Of a stretch of DNA of 62,605 nt, positions 16,629 to 23,086 are shown one piece after another. Positions within the stretch are counted from its first letter, which is position 1; each line of letters begins with the position of its first letter. Where the stretch lies: the NCBI RefSeq assembly GCF_900155575.1, contig NZ_LT706966.1, positions 1,176,488 to 1,239,092 on the forward strand. Reading direction: 5' to 3'. Origin of the DNA: Actinotignum timonense. Lineage in GTDB: Bacteria; Actinomycetota; Actinomycetes; Actinomycetales; Actinomycetaceae. The notes below the pieces were generated by a model. The model was not told the origin of the DNA and did not search any database. It was given only the letters and a program-made list of their open reading frames with translations. A program made the translations under genes and the position numbers.

Positions 16629-17054
16629 ATGTCCAACCCCTTCAACAACGGCACCATCGTCGGCAACGCAGCTCGCGCACCCAAGCTGTTCGAGCACGCA
16701 AACGGCGGCGCGACGGTGAAGCTCAGCGTCTATGCGCGCAACACCTTCAAGAACAAGTCCACCGGCAAGGTGGAAAGCGAGATCGTGGAGCTGACCGGCT
16801 ACGTCCAGGACGCCGCGAACCCCGGTGTGTTCGGCTGCATCGGCTCCGGCGATCGCGTTGCGGTGAGCTACTCGCTCAAGACCGACGTCTACACCGACAA
16901 GGACGGTGTGAAGCAGTACCCGCTGGTGGCGCGCATCGACACGGTGCAGCTGATCGATTCCAAGAAGGAGTCCGCTGCTCGCGCTGCCCGTCGCGGAGGC
17001 GAGGCGGCGACCGCCGCCCTGGCTGGCGCTGAGGGCGAAGAAGTACCGTTCTAA
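16629..17054 (+). CDS. ssb: Single-stranded DNA-binding protein
   Basis: An OB-fold SSB of 141 residues: NNGTIVGNAARAPKLFEHAN, FKNKSTGKVESEIVEL and GSGDRVAVSYSLKTDVYTDK, ending in an acidic tail with VPF in place of the usual DDDIPF protein-interaction tail. It differs from typical chromosomal actinobacterial SSBs and fits a plasmid or element copy that protects single-stranded DNA during replication or transfer. The ATG at 16629 follows AAGGAGAACC. A perfect terminator follows, and the 40-bp repeat array lies beyond it. Confidence 0.85.
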   Translation: MSNPFNNGTIVGNAARAPKLFEHANGGATVKLSVYARNTFKNKSTGKVESEIVELTGYVQDAANPGVFGCIGSGDRVAVSYSLKTDVYTDKDGVKQYPLVARIDTVQLIDSKKESAARAARRGGEAATAALAGAEGEEVPF

Positions 17055-17060
17055 CTACGA

Positions 17061-17093
17061 AACCCCGCAGGGAAACCTGCGGGGTTATTTTTT
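17061..17093 (+). terminator. Rho-independent terminator of ssb
   Basis: AACCCCGCAGG (17061-17071), loop GAAA, CCTGCGGGGTT (17076-17086), then ATTTTTT. A perfect 11-bp stem with a tetraloop. Confidence 0.93.
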
Positions 17094-17623
17094 CAACCAT
17101 TTCACACGCCAATTTGCTGCGAATCACTTGTGCAGTTTTACGGTGCAGTGGTGCGGTGCTTTTACTGGCGTTTCTGCTGCGCAACTCACTGCACTATGTA
17201 GTGTCTGTGACATTTCATTAACACGTAGGTTGCACTGTGTATTGGGCACCCATTTCATCGACACGTTTACTGCGCAATCAAATGCCCTGTCACTTTAATG
17301 ACATGTGAATTGGGCAGTGAAGTGGTTTGTCATCCTATTGACACCTTTACTACGCAACAGAATGACAACGACATTCTGTCGGCCCTTCTACGGACATCTC
17401 TTCTGCGCAGCACATGCCCCGTCGTACACACCGACGTGCTGCGCACTATCTCCGCCACTCAACAGGCCAATTCACTGCGCAACGTAGTGACACCGGCCCC
17501 GCCTAGCCGAGATTTCTTCGATTTTCGCTGAATATCAGCCGTTTACCCGCCGCCAATGACCTACGACGCCGACGGCCCCCTGTTAGGCCCGCAGAAGGCC
17601 GTACAGGGCAGGGGAGAGCAGTG
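17094..17623. other. Gene-free region between ssb and the relaxase-like gene
   Basis: About 530 bp without a credible gene. It holds the four 40-bp repeats (see separate entry) and several scattered copies of a CTGCGCAAC-type motif (near 17178, 17271, 17350, 17402, 17444 and 17476). Its position beside ssb and downstream of the convergent relaxase-like gene is that expected of a replication or transfer origin, but no initiator gene is present to support this. Confidence 0.45.
17211..17370 (+). repeat. Four degenerate 40-bp direct repeats (iteron-like)
   Basis: Units start at 17211 (CATTTCATTAACACG), 17251 (CATTTCATCGACACG), 17291 (CACTTTAATGACATG) and 17331 (CATCCTATTGACACC), exactly 40 bp apart. 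The consensus CATTTCATTGACACG is followed by a TTACTGCGCAA-like segment. The first 15 positions are the best conserved. The fixed spacing of nearly four helical turns puts every unit on the same face of the DNA, as in replication iterons or operator arrays. Confidence 0.7.
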
Positions 17624-18970
17624 CTACAACTCCATACCGCCATCACGATCACGCTGCTGTTGCTGCTGGCGGCGCTTCTCGATGCGCTCGCGTGCACGCT
17701 GCTGCGCCCCGCCCTTCTTGCCTGAGGTCTGCGACTGCCTGAACAGCGTGTAACGCTCAAGCAACTCTGGGCTGCGATGCAGTTCTTGCACCAGGAACTT
17801 CTTATCCAAGTGCTCCAACTGTTGTCCTGACTTCACCGCTTCTTCGATGATGATGGCGGCTTCATCTTCGGCGTCCGTGTGCGCGTTGCGGCGGATCTGA
17901 TCAGCCTCATCGCGGGCATCCTTGCGCGTTACTGCAGCGTCGCGTGTGGCCTCGTCGCGGATGCTCGTGGCCTCATCTCGTGCTTTGCTGCGGATCGTCT
18001 CGGCGTCGCGCTCAGCCTGCTTACGGGCCTCGTCGGTCTTGCGAGTGATCGTCTCTGCTTCGCTGCGAGCTGCGGCTGTAATATCGCCCGCCTTGGCCCG
18101 CGCAGTCTCTTCGGCTCGTTCGAGCAGCTCGTCTGCTTGCGCTTCGGCCAGGCCCAACTCCTGCTCAGCATCCTTGCGTGCTTCGCTGCGGATCTCTTCG
18201 GCTTCTTGCTCGGCCTTCTCGCGTGCTTCCTTGAGCACACGCTCGGCAACCTCGCGAGCCTGTGCTTCAGCATTCTCCTGTACGCGCTGGGCTGCTTCGC
18301 GGGCTTCTTGCGCCTGTTCAAGTTCCTTAGCAGCCTGCTCGCGGTCACGATCAATTGCGTCCATGTCGCGCTGCACGGATCGCTTCTTGACTTCCACATC
18401 ATCCTCGCGCTTGGCGAGATCGCGCTCCCGGTCTTGTTGCTCGGTGTAGCGGTCGAGGTTGAGTGACTCGTCATGACGTTCGGAGACTTCTAGTTCCACC
18501 GGATAGCCGAGCGAGTGCATGTGTTCGCGCAGGCCCCGTTGCGCGTCGATGAACTTCTGGTTACCCGGGATCTGCTTGCCCTTCTTCGGGCCGGATGTGT
18601 ACCGCACTGAGGTGTCAGTGTTGTACGCGATGCCGGGGCGGCAACGGAGCTTGTCGGGATCTTCGGGCTTCGGTGAGAACGTATCCGCCTGGAACTGGAT
18701 GTGTGGCGTTGATTCGTCAAAGTTCATATCACCGCCAGCGACTGCGTCGATACCGCCGGGGATGAAGTTTTCTGCAAGCCAGCGCATTGACTCTTCGAGG
18801 TACTGCTTTGCTTCCTCGTAGTCGCGGGCGACATAGCGCGGACGTTTCACTTCGCGCCCGTCCACCTCACTGGTGTAGTAGTCGGGGATCTCCTTGCACA
18901 TCGACTTCGGCAGATACACGACGAACAGCGACGTCTTGAAACTGTTCTTCTGCACGCGCACTCCGTCCAT
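17624..18970 (-). CDS. MobV/Pre-like plasmid mobilisation protein, probably N-terminally truncated
   Basis: Residues 1-190 resemble the middle of MobV/Pre relaxases: LAENFIPGGIDAVAGGDMNF leads into DESTPHIQF, the counterpart of motif III (HxDExxPHxH). Here two of the three metal-binding His are replaced (Asn83 and Gln92), while Glu86 and His90 remain. From about 190 to 410 it is a long coiled coil of Ala, Glu, Arg and Asp, as in Mob proteins. Motif I with the nucleophile is absent: an in-frame TAG stands four codons before the ATG and no ribosome-binding site is visible. I infer a truncated or strongly diverged relaxase. Other frames upstream show no missing N-terminus. Confidence 0.6.
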   Translation of the reverse strand: MDGVRVQKNSFKTSLFVVYLPKSMCKEIPDYYTSEVDGREVKRPRYVARDYEEAKQYLEESMRWLAENFIPGGIDAVAGGDMNFDESTPHIQFQADTFSPKPEDPDKLRCRPGIAYNTDTSVRYTSGPKKGKQIPGNQKFIDAQRGLREHMHSLGYPVELEVSERHDESLNLDRYTEQQDRERDLAKREDDVEVKKRSVQRDMDAIDRDREQAAKELEQAQEAREAAQRVQENAEAQAREVAERVLKEAREKAEQEAEEIRSEARKDAEQELGLAEAQADELLERAEETARAKAGDITAAARSEAETITRKTDEARKQAERDAETIRSKARDEATSIRDEATRDAAVTRKDARDEADQIRRNAHTDAEDEAAIIIEEAVKSGQQLEHLDKKFLVQELHRSPELLERYTLFRQSQTSGKKGGAQQRARERIEKRRQQQQQRDRDGGMEL

Positions 18971-19421
18971 CCGAGGCGTCTACGGCCGCCACAGGGCCGT
19001 ACAGCCGCTGCCACAAAGATGAACCAATCGAGTCGCGGCGCTACACATTTGCATCAACAGCTGCCGCTGGATCTGCTGCAGCGCGACGCGCTGCGAAACA
19101 CACGTCGCTGGCGGTGCTCGTTACATGCGCTTGCGCGCATATGGCCGCCGCGAACGTGATGCGTCTGCACAGATACTGTGCTTATGGCACGGGCCGATAT
19201 GGAGTGTGTTATTCGACCCGTGTTGTTATCACCCGCAGCAGCATCAACACCGCCTTGCGGCGGATGGCTCGCTGCGGGATTTGGAACACCCTGCAATAAC
19301 CGCCTGGCGGCGGTGCCAGAGTGCAGGGTGTGGCTGTGCGCACCACGTAAACGATGTCGGTCTTGCCGTTCGGTTCGACGCCGTGGCACGTTCGCAAGCT
19401 CACGTTGCACACGGCGTGCGC

Positions 19422-19465
19422 GATGACGCGGGAAGACGCCGCAAGCGGCGTTTCCACCCGTCATC
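19422..19465. repeat. Long imperfect hairpin, 20-bp arms
   Basis: GATGACGCGGGAAGACGCCG (19422-19441), loop CAAG, and a right arm at 19446-19465 that pairs at 16 of 20 positions. The inner six base pairs and the outer seven are perfect. Confidence 0.75.
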
Positions 19466-19918
19466 GGCCCTTACTTTAAGACCGACATACAACGACTGAC
19501 GCCGTATGTGGTGCGCACAGCGTGGCGACCTGCAGATTTTGCGTAGGCACCATGTGCGCTTCGCGCATCAACGGGCCGTTTCGGGTAAGGGTCGAAGACC
19601 GCATAAAGACCCGAAACACGCAGGTCGCAGCCCCCTTCTGTGTCAAAACCCCTATGAGTTTGTCGTTATAGGGGTAGAAGGGGGAAAGGGCATAAGGGGG
19701 TGCGACGCCTCCGCTGCGCTCCGGCGCTCGGCATAGCCGAGGCACTGCACCGGGTATTACTACTCGCTGGCGCTCGCATAACCCGGTGCCCGGCGCTGGC
19801 GCGCCGCCCCTTATAGCCCCAGTCTCAGACCTCGCTCGCTCGGTCTGGCTGGTGCTGTCTTGCCCTCCGCTGCGCTCCGGTCAAGATGCCCAATAGTGCA
19901 GCTGGCGCTGCACCTTGT

Positions 19919-20022
19919 GTGATGACCCATGCTCTGTATTACGACACTGCTGGCAATCCGATATATCCCGTCGATATGTATTCGGATATGCCAGCATCGA
20001 TGTGTCGTGTTTGGGTCATCAC
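19919..20022. repeat. 104-bp imperfect inverted repeat (large cruciform)
   Basis: Nested matching arms: GTGATGACCCA (19919-19929) with TGGGTCATCAC (20012-20022); ACGACAC (19941-19947) with GTGTCGT (20002-20008); TGCTGGCA (19948-19955) with TGCCAGCA (19989-19996); ATCCG (19956-19960) with CGGAT (19983-19987). Thirty-one base pairs with small bulges. Such a structure is typical of single-strand or transfer origins and of some structured RNAs. Confidence 0.75.
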
Positions 20023-20287
20023 GAAACGCTCCATCACGGCAAGCGTGCCGTAATGGATATTGGCGTATCTCACGACGCGGCATTATGCGGCATGCGCCGC
20101 ATATCACTTGCCGTCGCGGTTGCATCTTCAGCAGCACAGCTGCTGAAATCTGCTCTGTCCACGCTGCTGTCTTTGCTGCGCCCACGGCCCCGTCTTCGGC
20201 ATAGCTGACGTCCACACAAGACTATGCCGGCCAGAACCGCGCATAACAGCAGCGCGACATACCGCCAGCCATGTGGCGGATGATCCA

Positions 20288-20321
20288 GGCGACGGGGCAG
20301 ACGTGTATATGCCCCGTCGCC
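20288..20321. repeat. Perfect 12-bp inverted repeat
   Basis: GGCGACGGGGCA (20288-20299), 10-base loop, TGCCCCGTCGCC (20310-20321). It is preceded by CCGCCA/TGGCGG at about 20264-20281 and followed by the near-palindrome GTGACAGTGTCAC at about 20339-20351, so three dyads stand in a row. No T-run follows on either strand. Confidence 0.75.
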
Positions 20322-20385
20322 GATACCGGCGCAAGCATCGTGACAGTGTCACGTGTAGCGGTGCCGCAGCCACCCGCACACACGC

Positions 20386-20411
20386 GAAAACCCCGCCCTT
20401 GCGAGCGGGGT
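20386..20411 (-). terminator. Terminator downstream of the 89-residue gene
   Basis: On the minus strand, ACCCCGC and GCGGGGTTTTCG flank a short loop, giving a GC stem followed by TTTT. It lies about 90 bp after the stop at 20498, as expected for the end of that transcript. Confidence 0.6.
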
Positions 20412-20497
20412 GTGTGGCGACATCAAACGTGACGGCTGTACGTCGTCACGCCGCGTGGCCGTACACACATGAGGTGATTGCGTGTACGGCTAAAGGG

Positions 20498-20767
20498 TTA
20501 GTCGGGTACAACTTCTAGATGCCGCTTCGGCTTACTGCCCTCGGTGCTCTCAGGCGTGTCGCCGTAACCGTTCTCAGGTGTATCGCTGTCCCCTTCGGTG
20601 CTGGCGGACTTGTCACCGTCGAGATTCACCTCGAACTCTTCGGCATACTTGCGCAACTGCGCAAGGCGCTCCTTTGTCGCTTTGTGTGCACGGCGCGCCT
20701 CGTTCACGGTATCTTTTGCTTGCTGCTCATCGCGCAGCGCTGCTGCGTAATCGTCTCTGAAAGACAT
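20498..20767 (-). CDS. Small coiled-coil protein, 89 residues, unknown function
   Basis: Starts MSFRDDYAAALRDEQQAKDT at the ATG at 20767, preceded by CAAGGAGAAC. Residues about 5-50 form a charged helical coiled coil (EARRAHKATKERLAQLRKYA); the rest is a Ser/Thr/Glu/Asp-rich, probably disordered tail ending HLEVVPD. The frame is open further upstream, but the ribosome-binding site fixes the start. It lies downstream of the HTH gene on the same strand and ends in a terminator. Small helical proteins beside HTH genes on mobile elements often act in copy control, transfer or partition; no specific role can be assigned. Confidence 0.65.
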   Translation of the reverse strand: MSFRDDYAAALRDEQQAKDTVNEARRAHKATKERLAQLRKYAEEFEVNLDGDKSASTEGDSDTPENGYGDTPESTEGSKPKRHLEVVPD

Positions 20768-20938
20768 GGTTTGTTCTCCTTGGTTGAATGAACTGTTTAT
20801 TTGGACTCGGGGCACGACGGTGGAGCGCGCGTGTGTAGTAGCACGGCCATCACCCATCAGCCCTCGCACTCAGTTCAAGACCCAGCCTGACTAGCTGAGC
20901 TAAGCGGCGGGATCTCGTCGTAGGCGGGTTTGTCCGCA

Positions 20939-21247
20939 TTAGTGCTTCACACCGCCCAGCACCGTGACGAGCTGCTGGCGCTGCTCATCTGTCAGTTGGG
21001 GCGCTGCATTCACGACGGCATCGACGAAGCCGTCGAATAGCTGCGGGGCAGGGCGGCGTGCGGCCGCGAGGTAGGCGTCGAGATCGTCTTGGCGAATCCG
21101 ATAGGCGGTGCCGAAACGGTGGAATGAAAGACGGCCCTCTTTAATAGCTTTTCGCAACGTGGACTCGGAGCCGACGCCGAGATCGGCGAGTTCCTGCAGC
21201 GTGTAAAAGCGTGGCGCGACGGCGATAGTCGTGTCCTTTTCGGACAT
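20939..21247 (-). CDS. Excisionase/AlpA-type helix-turn-helix DNA-binding protein
   Basis: A 102-residue protein with an N-terminal winged-helix domain of the excisionase (MerR-like) type: FYTLQELADLGVGSESTLRK, then AIKEGRLSFHRFGTAYRIRQ and DDLDAYLAAARR, the usual order of recognition helix, wing and closing helix. The C-terminal 35 residues (DAVVNAAPQLTDEQRQQLVT) add another helix. It could bend DNA at an attachment site as recombination directionality factor for the serine recombinase, or regulate the element. The ribosome-binding site AGGAG lies 9 bp before the ATG, inside a strong hairpin (see next entry). Confidence 0.75.
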   Translation of the reverse strand: MSEKDTTIAVAPRFYTLQELADLGVGSESTLRKAIKEGRLSFHRFGTAYRIRQDDLDAYLAAARRPAPQLFDGFVDAVVNAAPQLTDEQRQQLVTVLGGVKH

Positions 21248-21255
21248 AGAAAAAC

Positions 21256-21285
21256 GCTCCTGGGCAGATTGATCTGTCCCGGAGC
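21256..21285 (-). promoter_or_regulatory. Hairpin that sequesters the HTH gene ribosome-binding site
   Basis: On the minus strand GCTCCGGGACAGAT pairs with ATCTGCCCAGGAGC (12 of 14 positions, 2-base loop) and is followed at once by GTTTTTC and the ATG at 21247. The AGGAG in the downstream arm is the only ribosome-binding site. A transcript from further upstream would hide it, and the stem plus T-run also resembles a terminator. Either way, expression of the HTH protein seems conditional. Confidence 0.5.
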
Positions 21286-21693
21286 GGGGTGCTTTACCGG
21301 CTTGCTATTCAGGCGGCTTGGAGTGCCGTGCTCAACTCGCTAGAACGGTGGTCTGCCGTCCCATCGCTTTACGGGAGCGCTTACTCCCTACCTGACCGCT
21401 TTTGTGGTTGGCAATGCCGTTGCCGACCGGTCTATCTCGTCGGAGGAACCGCGCCTATCACGGTCGAGAGGCTGTCTCTTTATGAATTATCCTCGGGGTT
21501 ATCCCCCGTATGCGGCTGGCTAAACCAAAAACGAATTAAAACGCCACATACGGTCTGGGGGCCATCGTACGGAACTTATGCGTCGCGCACAATAGCCTGC
21601 GACCTAATCTTTACGAATCGAACCGAGCACGTTTCTACACGCCACGTGGCACGGCTGGGGTGTTGTGGTGGGGCAGCTGTTGTGTGGCGGCAT
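21286..21693. other. Gene-free leader region of the HTH gene
   Basis: About 400 bp upstream of the HTH gene with no convincing coding frame. A long plus-strand frame at 21289-21777 has no ribosome-binding site, is rich in Cys and Trp, and has no recognisable motif. The AT-rich part (about 21480-21560) may hold the promoter for the minus-strand HTH gene. The tandem 367-bp repeats begin at its right end. Confidence 0.4.
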
Positions 21694-22427
21694 GGTGACA
21701 CGCAAGGGGCGCGCCTTTTTGTGACCTGTGACACGTCTATAGTGTGCTCGTTTCGTAGTTTTGACCTCGTTTCGTAATTTGCCGATCAAAATACGAAAAA
21801 ATTACGAAACGCTCTACCTGCGGTTTCGTAGAACTACGAAAATCGGAAAACCAAATTACGAAACACGCGATAACGCTGTGACCTGCACAGACACGTCACA
21901 TTTCGGGGATGTTTCGTAATTTTGCGGCATTTCGACCCAAACCTTTTAAGGGAGAGACACAGACACACATTACGGGCACATGTCTACGACATAGACCGTC
22001 CTCATTGAGGGCACGCTGCAGGGGTTGTAGCTATGTGACACGGCCGGGATGCTGCGTCACGGTGACACGCAAGGGGCGCGCCTTTTTATGACCTGTGACA
22101 CGTCTGTAGCGCGCTCGTTTCGTAGTTTTGACCTCGTTTCGTAATTTGCCGATCAAAATACGAAAAAATTACGAAACGCTCTACCTGCGGTTTCGTGATT
22201 TCCGCAAACGAAAAGAACAAAACTACGAAACACGCGATAACGCTGTGACCTGCATAGACACGTCACATTTCGGCGGTGTTTCGTAATTTTGCGGTATTTC
22301 GACCCAAACCTTTTAAGAGAGAGACACAGACACGCATTGCAGGCGCATGTCTACGACACAGAGCGTCCTCGTTGAGGGCACGCTGCAGGGGTTGCAGCTA
22401 TGTGACACGGGACACAATCGCAATCAA
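21694..22427 (+). repeat. Two tandem copies of a 367-bp repeat
   Basis: Unit A is 21694-22060 and unit B 22061-22427. Landmarks recur exactly 367 bp apart: GGTGACACGCAAGGGGCGCG at 21694 and 22061, TTTCGTAG at 21751 and 22118, TTTCGTAA at 21912 and 22279, GGGGTTG(T/C)AGCTATGTGAC at 22021 and 22388. By eye identity is about 90 percent; the main difference is a block near 21830-21855 versus 22197-22222. No gene runs through the units. They lie between the HTH gene and erm(X). Confidence 0.9.
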
Positions 22428-22597
22428 GGTGTCTCTTCTTATTTAGATTTTCTTCAAAAAGTGGAAAAATTACGAAACGAAAACCATTTACGCTGCTCAA
22501 CGTATGTTTTTGTGTTTCGTAGTTTTGTTCTTTTCGTTTACGAGATTACGAAATGACCCGCAAATACCTACCGTGACCTGCGGTGATGTGTTTCGTA
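21751..22597. repeat. Array of the heptamer TTTCGTA / TACGAAA, about 18 copies
   Basis: TTTCGTA on either strand occurs at 21751, 21770, 21792, 21803, 21824, 21835, 21857, 21912, 22118, 22137, 22159, 22170, 22224, 22279, 22471, 22515, 22548 and 22591. Several pairs form dyads, the best being TTTCGTAGAACTACGAAA at 21824-21841. In unit B this dyad is broken (TTTCGTGATTTCC). Copies continue for about 170 bp beyond the tandem repeats in otherwise unrelated sequence, so the motif is kept independently of the duplication. This is the signature of a protein-binding array: origin, centromere-like site or operator cluster. Confidence 0.8.
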
Positions 22598-22901
22598 TTT
22601 TTCTGCGTAATTTCACGTCGCCCGAAGCAGACACCCTGCCGTGTGCTTGCTGCAGGGCTGCGGCCGTCCCTCCATGTGGAGCGTCAGTGTCGATGCTGTA
22701 ACTTAAACGTACATACATTTGTGGCGCTCTCGTTACGTGTCTGTGCATTGCCGAGCTCTTTACTGTTGTGTGTGGGCGCGCAGCCGTAGTGTCCGTGCCA
22801 CTCCGAGTAGGGCGCGTCGTACCCCAAACCCATGTTCAATTAAATTCCAATCCAGAGAGGTCTTGCACTGTTGCGGTGCGGTTGTCTTCTTTCTCACCGT
22901 A
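22598..22901. other. Gene-free spacer upstream of erm(X)
   Basis: About 300 bp with no convincing gene, between the heptamer array and the erm promoter. It contains short AT-rich tracts (TTCAATTAAATTCC near 22840). The sequence from about 22850 onward probably belongs to the erm(X) module. Confidence 0.4.
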
Positions 22902-22931
22902 TTGGACCCTGCGAAATTAATTGGATACGAT
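22902..22931 (+). promoter_or_regulatory. Promoter of the erm(X) leader-resistance operon
   Basis: TTGGAC (22902-22907) and TACGAT (22926-22931) with an 18-bp spacer, 6 bp before the leader peptide ATG. The -35 matches well, the -10 moderately. The short or absent 5' untranslated region agrees with what is known for erm leaders. Confidence 0.6.
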
Positions 22932-22937
22932 AGGCCC

Positions 22938-22985
22938 ATGTTGATTTCAGGTTCCGTTTTCATGCGGCCGCTCACCAGCCGCTAA
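22938..22985 (+). CDS. ermXL: erm(X) leader peptide
   Basis: Fifteen codons encoding MLISGSVFMRPLTSR, immediately upstream of erm(X). In inducible erm genes a ribosome stalled by a macrolide on such a peptide rearranges the mRNA and frees the methyltransferase start. The peptide is intact here, so inducible regulation is expected, although stalling strength cannot be read from sequence. Confidence 0.85.
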   Translation: MLISGSVFMRPLTSR

Positions 22986-23078
22986 GGCGGTTTTCTCCCT
23001 CCCGCAGGTTAGAAACCGCTCCGGTCCTTTAGCCGGGCGGCCATTTGCCATGCCCGGCTCCGTTTCAACTCCACGGAG
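22986..23078 (+). promoter_or_regulatory. Translational attenuator of erm(X)
   Basis: Between the leader stop and the erm(X) start are two stems: GCGGTTT/AAACCGC (about 22989-23020) and AGCCGGGC/GCCCGGCT (about 23030-23061). The second ends about 13 bp before the GGAG ribosome-binding site at 23075-23078. Competing stems of this sort are the standard control of erm genes. No deletion that would make expression constitutive is visible. Confidence 0.65.
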
Positions 23079-23086
23079 CACACCTG

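Larger units (their letters stand above)
18971..20385. other. 1.4-kb gene-free region dense in inverted repeats
   Basis: No frame has credible coding character or a good ribosome-binding site. The region contains many perfect or near-perfect stem-loops, among them GCACAG/CTGTGC (19167-19181), CTCGGC/GCCGAG (19727-19741), CAGACC/GGTCTG (about 19829-19850), GTGCAGC/GCTGCAC (19896-19913), ACGGCA/TGCCGT (20036-20051), ATGCGGC/GCCGCAT (20085-20102) and TTCAGCAGC/GCTGCTGAA (20127-20147), plus the longer ones listed separately. It lies upstream of the relaxase-like gene, where an oriT or single-strand origin would be expected. Confidence 0.5.

Noticed and set aside
17211-17370. CRISPR-like array of 40-bp spaced repeats
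   Set aside because: The repeats are degenerate along most of their length, there are no distinct unique spacers of uniform size between identical repeats, and no cas genes are present.
17879-18466. Long plus-strand frames of about 175-195 codons opposite the Mob-like gene
   Set aside because: They are shadows of the Ala/Glu/Arg-rich coiled coil; the Leu/Ser/Arg-rich translations have no motif and no ribosome-binding site.
18971-19500. Missing N-terminus of the Mob-like protein in another frame
   Set aside because: I looked on the minus strand for a motif I-like HNxR segment in the other frames and found nothing convincing; an in-frame TAG precedes the start.
21289-21777. 162-codon plus-strand frame
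   Set aside because: No ribosome-binding site, odd composition, and it runs into the tandem repeat without any conserved feature.
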